A stretch of DNA of 64,000 nucleotides from Photobacterium galatheae (GCF_000695255.1 NZ_JMIB01000021.1:124001-188000); one strand, 5' to 3'. Shown: positions 8,101-17,259, counted from the stretch's first letter. Notes: generated by a model from the sequence alone, not told the origin. Program-made: numbers and translations.

Positions 8101-10563
8101 ATGACTTCTGATCCTCAGCGCCCTGCCAGTCCGATGATCTATTGGTATCCCCAGTTACGTACCACCGACATTCCCAGTGTGGGCGGTAAAAATGCCAGTC
8201 TGGGAGAAATGATCAGCCAATTGAAAGCAGCCGGTATCCGGGTGCCGACAGGGTTCGCCACCAGTGCGCAACTCTTTCGTGATTTTCTGCATCAGAACCA
8301 ACTGGATGAGCCGATTGCCGAACGGCTGGCTGCATTGGATACCGGTTCGGCGACGCTGGCAGACACCGGCGCTGCGATCCGGCAGTTAATCGCACAGGGC
8401 AGCTTTACGGACACACAACAAAATGCCATGACCGATGCCTATCAGCAGTTGTGTGACCAACTGGGCCGCAGCAATATCAGCGTCGCAGTCAGAAGTTCTG
8501 CAACCGCCGAAGATCTGCCAGATGCCAGCTTCGCCGGACAACAGGAAAGCTACCTGAATATTCGTGGACAGGCACAGGTACTGCATGCCTGTAAACTGTG
8601 TTTCGCCTCACTCTATACCGATCGGGCCATTGTCTACCGTCAGGAGAAAGGCTTTGCTCACCAGCAGGTGGCATTGTCTGTCGGAGTGCAGCAGATGATC
8701 GAATCTCAGGCGGCGGGCGTGATGTTCAGTTTAGATACCGAGAACGGTTTTCCCGATGTGGTGATGATCAGCGGTGCCTGGGGACTCGGCGAAACTATTG
8801 TTCAGGGCAGCGTGACCCCGGACCGTTTTATGGTGTACAAGCCCCTGCTGGAGAAAGCCGGCATACGACCCATTATCGAAAAACAGCCCGGTAATAAGCA
8901 GCAGAAAATGGTGTATGCGACGGGCGATCTGCCTGACGCCTCTTCTGATCACACGCCTGAAAAGCTCCCCTTCACCGACAAACAGACCGTCACGCTGCCG
9001 ACGACCGAACAGGAACGCTGCTCACTGGTCCTTTCTGATGATGAGATCCTGCAACTGGCCCGCTGGGCGGTGATGATTGAACGTCATTACGGCTGCCCGA
9101 TGGACATGGAGTGGGCGAAGGATGCTCAGGGGCTGTATCTGGTTCAGGCCCGCCCGGAAACCGTGGAATCTCAGAAAAAACAGGCCGTGCTGGTCAATTA
9201 CCGCCTGAAAGAGACATCCACCCTGCTGCTGGAAGGTGCCAGTGTCGGGAGTGCCATTGCCACTGGTCCCGTTTTTCAGATCAATGATCCGCACAATACA
9301 GAGGCGTTTCCGGATGGCGCCATTCTGGTGACCGAAAGAACGGACCCGGACTGGGTGCCCCTGATGCGCAAAGCCGCCGGGATCATCACAGACACTGGCG
9401 GCCCCACCAGCCACGCCGCTATCGTCAGTCGCGAACTGAAAGTCCCGGCGATTGTCGGCACCGAACATGCGACCCAAACTCTGACACAAGGTCAGGCGGT
9501 CACCTTAAGTTGTGCAGGCGGCGCCGTCGGGAAAGTCTATGAAGGCATTCTCAAGTATGAAACTCAGCAAGTGGATCTGGATGCGATCCCACACACCCGA
9601 ACCGCCGTGATGATTAACGCGGCGATGCCCGACGGTGTCTTTCGCTGGTGGCAACTGCCGGTTGCCGGGATCGGACTGACCCGGATCGAATTTATCATTT
9701 CCAGTCAGATCCGCGTCCACCCGATGGCGCTGATCCACCCTGAAAAAGTAACAGATCCATCAGTTCGCCAATCTATCAGCGATCTCACGCGGAACTATGC
9801 CCATCAGCCGGACTACTTTGTCGACTTTCTGGCGCTGGGCGTGGGCAAAATTGCGGCCTCGCAATATCCGAAACCTGTCATCGTGCGCATGTCAGACTTT
9901 AAATCCAATGAGTACCGGGGGCTGCTAGGCGGTGAGTTTTTTGAACTCAACGAAGAGAACCCAATGCTGGGGCTGCGCGGCGCATCGCGTTATTATCACC
10001 CGCTCTACCGGGAAGCTTTCAAACTGGAATGCCAGGCCATCGTCAAAGCCCGGCAAACGATGGGATTTGACAACATCATTGTGATGATTCCCTTTTGCCG
10101 CACCACGGGTGAAGCCGACAAAGTGCTGGACGTCATGGCAGAAGCCGGCCTGAAACGCGGCGAAAATGGCCTGCAAGTCTATGTGATGTGTGAGATTCCC
10201 TCGAATGTCATTCTGGCCGACCGCTTTGCACAGCGCTTCGATGGCTTTTCAATCGGCAGTAACGATCTCACGCAGCTTGTGCTGGGGATCGACCGGGATT
10301 CTGCCGAGCTGAAACCCTTATTTGATGCCAGAGACGATGCGGTGAAAGAGATGATTGCGGAAGTGATCACCGTGGCACACCAGTATGGCTGTAAGGTTGG
10401 GATTTGCGGACAAGCCCCCTCCGATCATCCTGAGTTCGCTGAATTTCTGGTCAATTGCGGCATTGATTCGATTTCCCTGAATCCGGACTCGGTCGCCAAA
10501 GGCTGCGAGCAAGTCGCACTGGCAGAACTCAAGTTCCAGATCAACACGGCCGGTTACGAGTAA
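8101..10563 (+). CDS. ppsA: Phosphoenolpyruvate synthase (pyruvate, water dikinase)
   Basis: Converts pyruvate, ATP and water to phosphoenolpyruvate, AMP and phosphate for gluconeogenesis in the cytoplasm. At 820 aa it is slightly longer than the E. coli enzyme. The N-terminal ATP-grasp domain includes VGGKNASLGEM and VRSSATAEDLPDASFAGQQE. The swivelling phosphohistidine domain carries GGPTSHAAIVSREL with the catalytic His near residue 438. The C-terminal PEP-binding barrel includes GIGLTRIEFI, FCRTTGEADKV, SIGSNDLTQLVLGIDRDS and the catalytic-loop Cys in KVGICGQAPSDHPEF. The start at 8101 follows AAAGGAGAG. It stands alone, convergent with the formate operon. Confidence 0.95.
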   Translation: MTSDPQRPASPMIYWYPQLRTTDIPSVGGKNASLGEMISQLKAAGIRVPTGFATSAQLFRDFLHQNQLDEPIAERLAALDTGSATLADTGAAIRQLIAQGSFTDTQQNAMTDAYQQLCDQLGRSNISVAVRSSATAEDLPDASFAGQQESYLNIRGQAQVLHACKLCFASLYTDRAIVYRQEKGFAHQQVALSVGVQQMIESQAAGVMFSLDTENGFPDVVMISGAWGLGETIVQGSVTPDRFMVYKPLLEKAGIRPIIEKQPGNKQQKMVYATGDLPDASSDHTPEKLPFTDKQTVTLPTTEQERCSLVLSDDEILQLARWAVMIERHYGCPMDMEWAKDAQGLYLVQARPETVESQKKQAVLVNYRLKETSTLLLEGASVGSAIATGPVFQINDPHNTEAFPDGAILVTERTDPDWVPLMRKAAGIITDTGGPTSHAAIVSRELKVPAIVGTEHATQTLTQGQAVTLSCAGGAVGKVYEGILKYETQQVDLDAIPHTRTAVMINAAMPDGVFRWWQLPVAGIGLTRIEFIISSQIRVHPMALIHPEKVTDPSVRQSISDLTRNYAHQPDYFVDFLALGVGKIAASQYPKPVIVRMSDFKSNEYRGLLGGEFFELNEENPMLGLRGASRYYHPLYREAFKLECQAIVKARQTMGFDNIIVMIPFCRTTGEADKVLDVMAEAGLKRGENGLQVYVMCEIPSNVILADRFAQRFDGFSIGSNDLTQLVLGIDRDSAELKPLFDARDDAVKEMIAEVITVAHQYGCKVGICGQAPSDHPEFAEFLVNCGIDSISLNPDSVAKGCEQVALAELKFQINTAGYE

Positions 10564-10599
10564 CCGGCACCTGATATCTGTTGCCATGGGCTTTGTGCG

Positions 10600-11460
10600 T
10601 CATGGACTCTGAGGAATGTAGGCTTGCAGGACATCCCAGCGGAAAGTCGGACCATCAGAACAGATATACTTGTCTTTCAGATAACAATGCCCGCAGGTTC
10701 GAACCCCGCAGTGCATACGGCGCTCAATGGACAAATAAATTCCCTGTTCGGGAACCCCGCTGGTCACCAGATGTTTTGCCGCCGCAAACATCATGGCCTG
10801 CGGCCCGGCCAGCAGCACCACCTCCGGGCCCTGATGAAACTGACTGAGCACCATCGGCAGGAGATCGACCGGCGTGCCGCTGAATTCATGCTGACCCGGT
10901 TCAAGATCGCCGTCTTCAATGGCGTTCAACACCGGGATCGCCTGCTGCCACTGCCTGCGCTCCGGCGTCAGCATTCTTGCCTGACGGCTGCGGGCGCCAT
11001 ACACCACCATCATCTGGGTGTAATTTTTCTGCGCGACTAGCTGGTTGACCACGCCAACCAAAGGTGCCAGACCACAACCGCCACCGACCACCAGAATACT
11101 TTTGTTGATCACCTGATCCATTGGCCAGCCTTCACCATACGGCCCTCTGGCCCCCAGAATCTGCCCCGCTTTCAATTGGAACAGTGCTGACGTAACCTGC
11201 CCCATTTTCCGGACCAATGCACGAAAATACCCTTGCTGGTCAGGCAGCTCTGTGAATGTGAAAGGGGCTTCCCCGACCGCAGGCAAACAAAGCATGAAAA
11301 ACTGCCCGGTTTTGGCCTGCATCCAATCGTTGCGTACCGCAGTGACTGAAGATGATACGCCGGGATCGGGATTCATCAATTGAAACCGGAAATGACGGGC
11401 ATGTTCGCCATCATCGTAAAAATCAATCAGGCGGATGGCCGCTGGTGTCAGGTTATGCAT
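10600..11460 (-). CDS. FAD/NAD(P)-binding electron-transfer subunit (HydG/AsrB-like)
   Basis: A flavin reductase of about 286 aa, related to sulfhydrogenase gamma subunits and AsrB. The ferredoxin-reductase-type FAD domain is N-terminal (GQFFMLCLP, then RALVRKMGQVT). The NAD(P) domain follows, with VVGGGCGLAPLVGVVN and VVYGARSRQARML. A C-terminal cysteine cluster HCGVRTCGHCYL plus a later Cys around residues 250-270 fits a [2Fe-2S] site. I preferred ATG 11460 over an upstream TTG because AAAGGA is then correctly spaced. It overlaps the stop of the Fe-S subunit by 8 bases and is the last gene of the formate operon. Its likely role is passing electrons between the dehydrogenase and NAD(P); the direction is unknown. 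Confidence 0.8.
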   Translation of the reverse strand: MHNLTPAAIRLIDFYDDGEHARHFRFQLMNPDPGVSSSVTAVRNDWMQAKTGQFFMLCLPAVGEAPFTFTELPDQQGYFRALVRKMGQVTSALFQLKAGQILGARGPYGEGWPMDQVINKSILVVGGGCGLAPLVGVVNQLVAQKNYTQMMVVYGARSRQARMLTPERRQWQQAIPVLNAIEDGDLEPGQHEFSGTPVDLLPMVLSQFHQGPEVVLLAGPQAMMFAAAKHLVTSGVPEQGIYLSIERRMHCGVRTCGHCYLKDKYICSDGPTFRWDVLQAYIPQSP

Positions 11461-12505
11461 CTTTGACAATCCTTTTCATGACCGAATGAACACCAATCAC
11501 GCCCGGACAAGTCTGCTCGCAACGCCCGCACCCCACACAGCCATACCGGCCAAATTCCGGCAAAAAATCATTGCTGAATTTGTGGTACCAGAAACGCTTC
11601 ACCCGCTCACCGGCCTGCGCCGAGGGATTATGAAAACTGGCTTCACGCTGAAAGCCTTCGTACAAACAGGAGTCCCAGAATCGAACCTGCCGAGCCTTGG
11701 GTGTGCTAGATGGATAAGAAGCAGCCTGACTGCAGGAAGCATCGTCTGTTCCAATCGCGGCTTGTTGCGTACTGTAGCAGGAACAGGTCGGACAGAGTGT
11801 GGTGCAGCCGGAACAGGCAATGCACTGAATCGCCACCTGCTGCCAGAATTCATCTGACGGCTGATCACGATTGAGCTTTTCAATGCCTTCCAGAATATAA
11901 GACTGATCTTCAAACTGTTGCTCGCAATGGCTCAGGTTATCCCAGCGTGAATGCTTGTCATGGTCCGCAGCCGGCGTCAGCGTCAGCCCTTGCAGCGATG
12001 CCTTGCCAGCGTCCGTCACCGCGATCAGCAGCCATTGTCCGTGTTCAAGCGGATGTAAAATCAGGTCCGCCGTGGTATCTCTGACACCCGGCCCGGCATT
12101 CACCAGATGGCAGAAGCCCTGCGCACACGGGTGAACGCAATCCACGCCCACCAGTATGGCCTGCTGCCGCCGCGCCTGATAATAAGGGTCCTGTTCGAAA
12201 AAAATGTCCTGATAATGAATCGCCATCAGGTCGCAGCTTTGCACGCCGAATAACACAAAAGGTTCGGGTGCCGGAATCGTTTCGCGGAAAAACTGACCAT
12301 CGAACACATACAGACTTTCCTGCTCAGCAAAGAAGAATCCTTTCGCTGAACTGAGGGGCTGCTGCGACGTCAGCGCAGGAAACGGCCCCTGCGGGATAGG
12401 CTGCCAGAATACCTCACCTTCACTTTCCACCACTTGATAAAACTGCCGCGCCCGGGACAGGTGCACTTGCAGCACCTGTAATGATTCCAGCACATATTGC
12501 TGCAT
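11453..12505 (-). CDS. 4Fe-4S dicluster electron-transfer subunit (HydB/AsrA-like)
   Basis: A cytoplasmic iron-sulfur protein of about 350 aa. It resembles the beta subunit of archaeal sulfhydrogenases and anaerobic sulfite reductase subunit A. Two clusters of cysteines are seen near the C-terminus: CIACSGCTTLCPTCSC at roughly 225-240 and CVGCGRCEQTCPG at roughly 325-337, enough for two [4Fe-4S] centres. The middle contains FGVQSCDLMAIHYQD and VGVDCVHPCAQGFC, typical of this family. The ATG at 12505 lies one base after the stop of the formate dehydrogenase gene and has a strong GGGAGGAACC site inside that gene's end, so the two are coupled. It probably bridges the molybdenum subunit and the flavin subunit. 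Confidence 0.8.
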   Translation of the reverse strand: MQQYVLESLQVLQVHLSRARQFYQVVESEGEVFWQPIPQGPFPALTSQQPLSSAKGFFFAEQESLYVFDGQFFRETIPAPEPFVLFGVQSCDLMAIHYQDIFFEQDPYYQARRQQAILVGVDCVHPCAQGFCHLVNAGPGVRDTTADLILHPLEHGQWLLIAVTDAGKASLQGLTLTPAADHDKHSRWDNLSHCEQQFEDQSYILEGIEKLNRDQPSDEFWQQVAIQCIACSGCTTLCPTCSCYSTQQAAIGTDDASCSQAASYPSSTPKARQVRFWDSCLYEGFQREASFHNPSAQAGERVKRFWYHKFSNDFLPEFGRYGCVGCGRCEQTCPGVIGVHSVMKRIVKDA

Positions 12506-12506
12506 C

Positions 12507-14603
12507 TTAAGGTTCCTCCCGTATCTGGTCGATATCCCGGGGTTCCTGACCCGGTGGCAACGGCGAGACCGACACTGCACATGCCTTCAGCTCAGGCATT
12601 TTCGTGACGGGGTCCTGCGCGGTATTCGTCAGCTGATTCGACGGTGCTTCCTTGAAGTGATACGGCATCGCGACCAGCCCCGGCGGCACATCCTCGGTGA
12701 TCATGGCCCGCGTTTCGACATACCCCCGTCGCGAACGAATACCCACCGGCGAATAACGCTGAATCTTCAGCGCCCGGGCGTCTTCCGGATTGATAAACAG
12801 GATCCCGGCCGGGATTTCCCGTTCCAGCAAAGGCGATTTCCGGGTCATCGAGCCACAGCCGTAATGGAAATGAAGCCGGTTAGTGGTCAGTAACAGCGGG
12901 TATTGTTCATCCGCCGCTTCATCAATTTCAATCTGATGCACCGGAATTAACCGTGCTTTGCCAATCGGAAAAGTGCTCTGATGCAGAATTGCAGTCCCTT
13001 CAGGCGCACCGGGATGACAAGGCCACTGTAAACCGTGCGCACGCATGATGCCCGGATAAGACATACTCTGATAAGAAGGCGTCAGCGCCGCCATTTCATC
13101 AAACACGGCTTCACTGTCTGACCAGTTCAGCGCATCGCTGCCCAGCTTCGCAGCCAGTGCTTTCAGCCACTGCCAGTCGCCAATGGCTGAACCCGGCGGT
13201 TGCAGTGCCTGTGACCCATGCTGGACCCGTCGCTCACAGTTAGTAAACGTCCCCTCTTTTTCCGCGAAAGAAGCCGCAGGCAAAATATAATCGGCCAGTT
13301 TGGCGGTTTCTGTCATCGTCAGTTCCGCAACCACCAGCAAATCCATCGCTTTCATTGCCGCACGGACATGATTCTGATCCGGATCGGTCACAACCGGATC
13401 TTCGCCGAAAATGATCAGGGCCCGAAAATCACCCGCCAGTGTCGCTTTGGTCATCCCCAGTGATGTAAGACCGGGTGTCGTTGCGACTTGTGTTCCCCAG
13501 GCCCGGGCAAATTTCTGTTGCACCGACGGATCATCGACCGCCTGATAACCGGGATAGACATTCGGCAGGCATCCCATATCGCAGGCGCCCTGCACATTAT
13601 TCTGGCCTCGGAGCGGATTGATTCCGGTGCCGGGACGGCCGATCTGTCCGCAAACCAGTGCCAGATTCGACAACGCAATCACATTCTGGGTACCGCTGAC
13701 AAACTGGGTAATTCCCATCCCGTATAGGATCATGGCCCTCTGGGCCTGTCCGTAAAGCATCGCGGTTTGACGGATCACATCAGCACTGACGCCGGTACAG
13801 GATTCAACCGACTCCGGGGTGATGGTTGCCACGTTTCGGGCCAGCGCATCAAACCCATCACACCGCTGACTGATAAAAGATTGATTGTGGAGATTCTGTT
13901 TGAGGATGACATGAAGCATCGCATTGATGAGCGCAATATTACTGCCCGGTTTGAGCTGAACATGAATATCCGCCACTTTCGCCAGCCGGGTGACGCGGGG
14001 ATCAATCACCACCAGCTTCGCCCCGCGCTGCTTCGCTTCAAAAATCTGCCCGCCAAAGACACTGTGATTTTCAGTCGGATCCGCGCCGATCACCACGATC
14101 AGCTCGGTTTCAAAAATATCTTGGGTGCTGTTGGTCATCGCCCCGGAACCCAGCGTTTGCTTGAGTCCGGCCACTGTGGGGCTGTGACAAATCCGGGCGC
14201 AATGGTCGATGTTGTTGGTTTTCAGAACGGCACGGGCAAATTTCTGAGCGGCGTAGTTATCTTCGTTGGTGGCACGGGCGCTGCTGATCACACCCACCGA
14301 CTCAGGGCCGGATTCTGCCAGAATGTCCTGTAAGGTTTCGCTGATGGTGTCCAGTGCCTCATCCCAGCTCACCGGATAAAAACGATCGTGAATGCGTTTT
14401 AAAGGTTCGGTAATTCGGTTATCTGGCCGGATAGCATAAGCTGTACTCCAGCCCTTTTCACACAACTTACCGCGACTGACAGGATGACTGCGTTGCGGTT
14501 CAACGCCGGTCAGATTTCCCTGCGCGTCAACTTTCAGATTGATCCCGCAGCCGACGCCGCAAAAAGGACAGACGGTTTTCACAATCGAAGAAGCCATGGT
14601 CAT
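12507..14603 (-). CDS. Formate dehydrogenase catalytic subunit (molybdopterin, Cys type)
   Basis: Cytoplasmic molybdopterin oxidoreductase of 698 aa, most like FdhF-type formate dehydrogenases; it oxidises formate to carbon dioxide or runs in reverse. The N-terminal [4Fe-4S] motif is CPFCGVGCG followed by GKLCEKG. The active-site signature is ARICHSPTV with a Cys near residue 139, where E. coli FdhF has selenocysteine, so this is the selenium-free form. Further motifs are IVVIGADPTENHSV, GMGITQFVSGTQN, GINPLRGQNNVQGACDMG and the C-terminal MoCo domain from about residue 570. No Tat signal is present. Gene order is focA, this gene, Fe-S subunit, flavin subunit, which suggests a soluble formate:NAD(P) type complex. 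Confidence 0.88.
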   Translation of the reverse strand: MTMASSIVKTVCPFCGVGCGINLKVDAQGNLTGVEPQRSHPVSRGKLCEKGWSTAYAIRPDNRITEPLKRIHDRFYPVSWDEALDTISETLQDILAESGPESVGVISSARATNEDNYAAQKFARAVLKTNNIDHCARICHSPTVAGLKQTLGSGAMTNSTQDIFETELIVVIGADPTENHSVFGGQIFEAKQRGAKLVVIDPRVTRLAKVADIHVQLKPGSNIALINAMLHVILKQNLHNQSFISQRCDGFDALARNVATITPESVESCTGVSADVIRQTAMLYGQAQRAMILYGMGITQFVSGTQNVIALSNLALVCGQIGRPGTGINPLRGQNNVQGACDMGCLPNVYPGYQAVDDPSVQQKFARAWGTQVATTPGLTSLGMTKATLAGDFRALIIFGEDPVVTDPDQNHVRAAMKAMDLLVVAELTMTETAKLADYILPAASFAEKEGTFTNCERRVQHGSQALQPPGSAIGDWQWLKALAAKLGSDALNWSDSEAVFDEMAALTPSYQSMSYPGIMRAHGLQWPCHPGAPEGTAILHQSTFPIGKARLIPVHQIEIDEAADEQYPLLLTTNRLHFHYGCGSMTRKSPLLEREIPAGILFINPEDARALKIQRYSPVGIRSRRGYVETRAMITEDVPPGLVAMPYHFKEAPSNQLTNTAQDPVTKMPELKACAVSVSPLPPGQEPRDIDQIREEP

Positions 14604-14698
14604 TCACAATCCAACAGCGGGTTCTGGCATTCAGTATAGCAACCCCGGCCTGTGTGAATTGAGGTAGCACGTTTTTCTTGCCGCCGGAGAAATGAAGG

Positions 14699-15529
14699 TT
14701 ACTCTGAGCCTGAAGCCGGTTTTCTCAGGTAAATCACATAATAAACCAGACCAACCAGTACACTTCCCCCGACCAGATTGCCCAGAATGACCGGGATCAG
14801 ATTCCCGATAAACCCCAGCCAGGTCACAGAGTCGGCCCCTGTAGCTAAATCCGAAAAAGTCTGAATCAGCATCGCCAGCGGAATGAAGAACATGTTCGCA
14901 ATGCTGTGCTCAAACCCGGCCGCAACAAAGGCAGAGATCGGAAAAACAATTGCAATCGCTTTATCCACCACACTCCGCCCGGCCATGGCCATCCAGATCG
15001 CCATGCACACCAGAATATTGCACAGCACCCCGCGGAAAAAAGCGGTCCAGAACGGTAAGCTGCATTTTGCCGCCGCAATCTGAAGATACCGTTCCGCAAT
15101 CTCCCCCTGATTCAGCGCGGTGTGTCCCGAGAGATACACCAGAACCGCCAGCCCCGCCGCACCCACAAAGTTCGAACCGCACACCACCAACCAGTTTCTC
15201 AGCAACTCCGACGACGTGATTTTTTGATCCGCCCAGGCCATCGCAAGCAAATTATTCCCGGTAAACAGCTCAGCCCCGGCCACCACCACCAGCAACAAGC
15301 CCAGAGAAAATGCCACGCCCCCCAGCATCTGACTGGTGCCAAACCCCAGATTCGCATCCGACTTGATCAGGACAAAATACAGCGCACCCAGGCCAATAAA
15401 CGCCCCGGCCAGCACACCCAGCATCACCATCGACAACAACGGCAAACGCGCTTTCATCACCCCGACGCTATCCACCTTTTCAGCGATTTGCTTCGGTGAA
15501 AACGCATCAAACCCAAAAAAATCAGCCAT
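14699..15529 (-). CDS. focA: Formate channel FocA (FNT family)
   Basis: An inner-membrane formate/nitrite transporter family channel of 276 aa. It shows six hydrophobic segments, the FNT motif AGAELFTGNNLL after the second helix, and GFEHSIANMFF with the conserved central His expected in the pore. FNT pentamers conduct formate, nitrite or hydrosulfide. The adjacent formate dehydrogenase genes make formate the likely substrate. It is the first gene of the minus-strand operon and the dehydrogenase starts 95 bases downstream, so both could share a promoter. The ATG at 15529 is preceded by GGAGTGAACC. In E. coli focA is coupled to pflB, not to a dehydrogenase. Confidence 0.92.
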   Translation of the reverse strand: MADFFGFDAFSPKQIAEKVDSVGVMKARLPLLSMVMLGVLAGAFIGLGALYFVLIKSDANLGFGTSQMLGGVAFSLGLLLVVVAGAELFTGNNLLAMAWADQKITSSELLRNWLVVCGSNFVGAAGLAVLVYLSGHTALNQGEIAERYLQIAAAKCSLPFWTAFFRGVLCNILVCMAIWMAMAGRSVVDKAIAIVFPISAFVAAGFEHSIANMFFIPLAMLIQTFSDLATGADSVTWLGFIGNLIPVILGNLVGGSVLVGLVYYVIYLRKPASGSE

Positions 15530-15775
15530 GGTTCACTCCGGTCAAAGGCGTTCGGTCAAACAGGGTCAACGGAAATATAAAGATGACTTATCCGCCTGAA
15601 ACTGAGGTGGTTTCAGGCGAAATGTCTGGGGTAAGTGTAGTACAGGGGGATAAAGAAGAAGTTGAGCGTAGAAGTGCTCAACGGGGGATGATGGTGACAA
15701 ATTATGACTCGATGGAAACCCCTTATTTATTCAACATCGGCGACAGATTCAACATCACATCTATAGGGATGATGG
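15530..15775. other. Gene-poor edge of the accessory island
   Basis: Between the focA start and the decayed end of the island. A plus-strand open frame crosses it but has no ribosome binding site, no recognisable motif, and runs into the antisense of the lipoprotein gene. The sequence GGGATGATGGT occurs twice, near 15685 and 15768, as a small direct repeat. The focA promoter should lie here, but I cannot point to convincing -35 and -10 boxes. Confidence 0.5.
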
Positions 15776-15862
15776 TCACATCAGTTTGCACAAGCCGAAA
15801 GATCCCTTCAGGCTTTGTACAACGAAAGGCTTTTCAATCGATCCCATCAGAAGCTCACTCAT
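15776..15862 (-). pseudogene. Remnant of the start of the large OmpA-domain gene
   Basis: Immediately after lipoprotein copy 1 the sequence again reads ATGA across the lipoprotein stop, exactly as at the other two copies, and encodes MSELL. This matches the start MSEIL of the 129-aa gene and MSNVL of the 1617-aa gene. After five codons similarity is lost and a stop follows after 28 codons. I read this as the broken edge of a third module copy, not as a working gene. The alternative is a coincidental short frame, but the matching position and overlap argue against that. Confidence 0.45.
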
Positions 15863-17031
15863 TTGAAAATATCAACATTCTTAAAAAAATCACCATCATT
15901 CGCAAATGCATTATATAAAGAGCTCTCTGATGCACTTTGTCCTGTGCCAATTTGATACCACTTTATATAGTTTCCATCATACTCTTTATTATTACTGAGC
16001 TTAAATACAACTGTTGCAGCTGAACCAAACTTTACATAATTAGCTTTTAATCCAATCATCTCAAAATCATAATATTTACCAGTCTTATTTGGAATTATTT
16101 CTTCTTTATCAAACGTCTGACGATAAGTATCGATGAGGTACCTATCAGCCAATGTTTCCGCCCAAACATACTGCCCAGTTGGACTAATTGATCTTTTCCT
16201 GAACAATCGAGATTTAAGATGTCCTTTTTTATTAGGTATAACTGTATATAAAAGCTTGTTTTTTTCTTCATCATAAATTGCCACACCCAGGTCATCGACA
16301 ACATACCGTTTCCCACCATATACTGTAGAATATTTACTAAAATGAATATCTATCATTTCTTTTTCTTTTGTCGATAAAGTATATTTCCATTTTTTCCATT
16401 CATCACTAAAATAAAGATAACTACTGTCTTCCGCCCATAAAAAATCAGTTGTTTCTCGATATTTCCCAAGCTCAGTGTACTCCCCAGTCTTCAAATCCTT
16501 GATGACTTTTATCACCCCCTCCTCTGCACCATACGATAGTGCCAAATATCGGTTATTGGGGGACATTTTCATCGACTGGACCATTCCGTTAAATTCATCA
16601 GCGACTAAGCGTAAGTCGGTCCCGTCAGTTTTAACACTCCACACTTTATCTCTACGCTCATAGATATCATCTTTAGGCGCGTCACCACTTTCTCCATTAT
16701 TCCAACGAAAGACGACACGAGGTAAGTCATAAGAAGATTGATTGTTTAAATCTTCTTTCGGCCACTCTTTTGCCTTATAAATATAATATGTTGACTGACT
16801 ACTCCCATCTTTATACCGAATATAGTTATGCTCAGTGATGTAAATTCTGCCATCATCCCAATGTTGGGCATTTTTTTGCTCAACAATACTCATCGGTTTT
16901 GCTGGATTTCTTTCTATCACCGCACTCTTTTCGGCTGAATCATCCCTGGAGTTCAAACGTGAAACAGACTCCTGTTCACATCCGGATAGCAAGATTCCAA
17001 TAAAAACACTTAAAATTATCTTTCTTTTCAT
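15859..17031 (-). CDS. Island lipoprotein, copy 1 (propeller-like)
   Basis: Predicted outer-membrane lipoprotein of 390 aa, function unknown. The signal peptide ends ILLSGCEQE with the lipidated Cys at about residue 18 and Glu at +2, so inner-membrane retention is not expected. The middle has TolB/WD40-like blade motifs, for example SVKTDGTDLRLV then SPNNRYLALSY, LKTGEYTELG then WAEDSSYLYFSD, and SPTGQYVWAET. It is one of three paralogues in this island and aligns without gaps with copy 2 at an offset of 1828 bp. I chose ATG 17031, although a GTG lies 9 bases upstream, because it matches the only possible ATG of copy 3. An immunity or cell-envelope receptor role is conceivable but unproven. 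Confidence 0.75.
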   Translation of the reverse strand: MKRKIILSVFIGILLSGCEQESVSRLNSRDDSAEKSAVIERNPAKPMSIVEQKNAQHWDDGRIYITEHNYIRYKDGSSQSTYYIYKAKEWPKEDLNNQSSYDLPRVVFRWNNGESGDAPKDDIYERRDKVWSVKTDGTDLRLVADEFNGMVQSMKMSPNNRYLALSYGAEEGVIKVIKDLKTGEYTELGKYRETTDFLWAEDSSYLYFSDEWKKWKYTLSTKEKEMIDIHFSKYSTVYGGKRYVVDDLGVAIYDEEKNKLLYTVIPNKKGHLKSRLFRKRSISPTGQYVWAETLADRYLIDTYRQTFDKEEIIPNKTGKYYDFEMIGLKANYVKFGSAATVVFKLSNNKEYDGNYIKWYQIGTGQSASESSLYNAFANDGDFFKNVDIFK

Positions 17032-17036
17032 TTTTA

Positions 17037-17129
17037 TCACTCTGATCCTGCCAGAAGACTGGCGATTACCGCTTTTTCATAGACTAATGGGACTGACACA
17101 TTTCGAACCATTTTTATCAGTGGCCTCAA
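17037..17129 (-). pseudogene. 3' fossil of the 475-aa island gene, upstream of lipoprotein copy 1
   Basis: Read on the minus strand up to the TGA at 17037-17039, this block encodes a peptide ending VIASLLAGSE, preceded by LIKMVRNVSVPLVYEK. The intact 475-aa protein ends LIRSSVRNENFDPVVIYKEV then TIASLLAGSVG. The fossil stop sits a few bases before the lipoprotein start, just as the intact gene's stop does before copy 3. A stop codon lies about 30 codons upstream, so it cannot be translated as part of a longer protein unless it has its own start. Confidence 0.7.
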
Positions 17130-17233
17130 TCATAAGCGACTTCAACCACCTCAATGATAAAGCTGAGTTGTGGAGAGAGATTCTTGAAAATAAGTCGACA
17201 TGAAGCACACCATTTCTTGGCTGATGATATTCA

Positions 17234-17259
17234 AAAGCGCCCCCTTCAGAAGGCACTTT
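17234..17259 (-). terminator. Hairpin terminator after the 129-aa island gene
   Basis: Stem of AAAGCGCC-type arms around CCCTTCAGAA, followed on the minus strand by TTTTGAA. One arm has a base change relative to the copy at 19062. In RNA made from the minus strand this gives a G-U wobble, whereas plus-strand RNA would carry a C-A mismatch. That supports function on the minus strand, 42 bases after the stop of the 129-aa gene. Confidence 0.75.

Noticed and set aside
10549-10568. Hairpin across the ppsA stop codon (GCCGGTTAC / GTAACCGGC)
   Set aside because: No T-run on either side and the loop is very small; not convincing as a terminator.
14180-14195. Possible selenocysteine codon in formate dehydrogenase
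   Set aside because: The active-site codon is TGT (Cys), not TGA, so no selenocysteine machinery is needed.
13767-14333. Plus-strand frame of 188 codons inside the formate dehydrogenase gene
   Set aside because: Antisense shadow; the minus-strand frame carries all molybdopterin motifs.
15496-15918. Plus-strand frame of 140 codons beside focA
   Set aside because: Overlaps the focA start and the lipoprotein 3' end on the opposite strand, has no ribosome site and low-quality composition.
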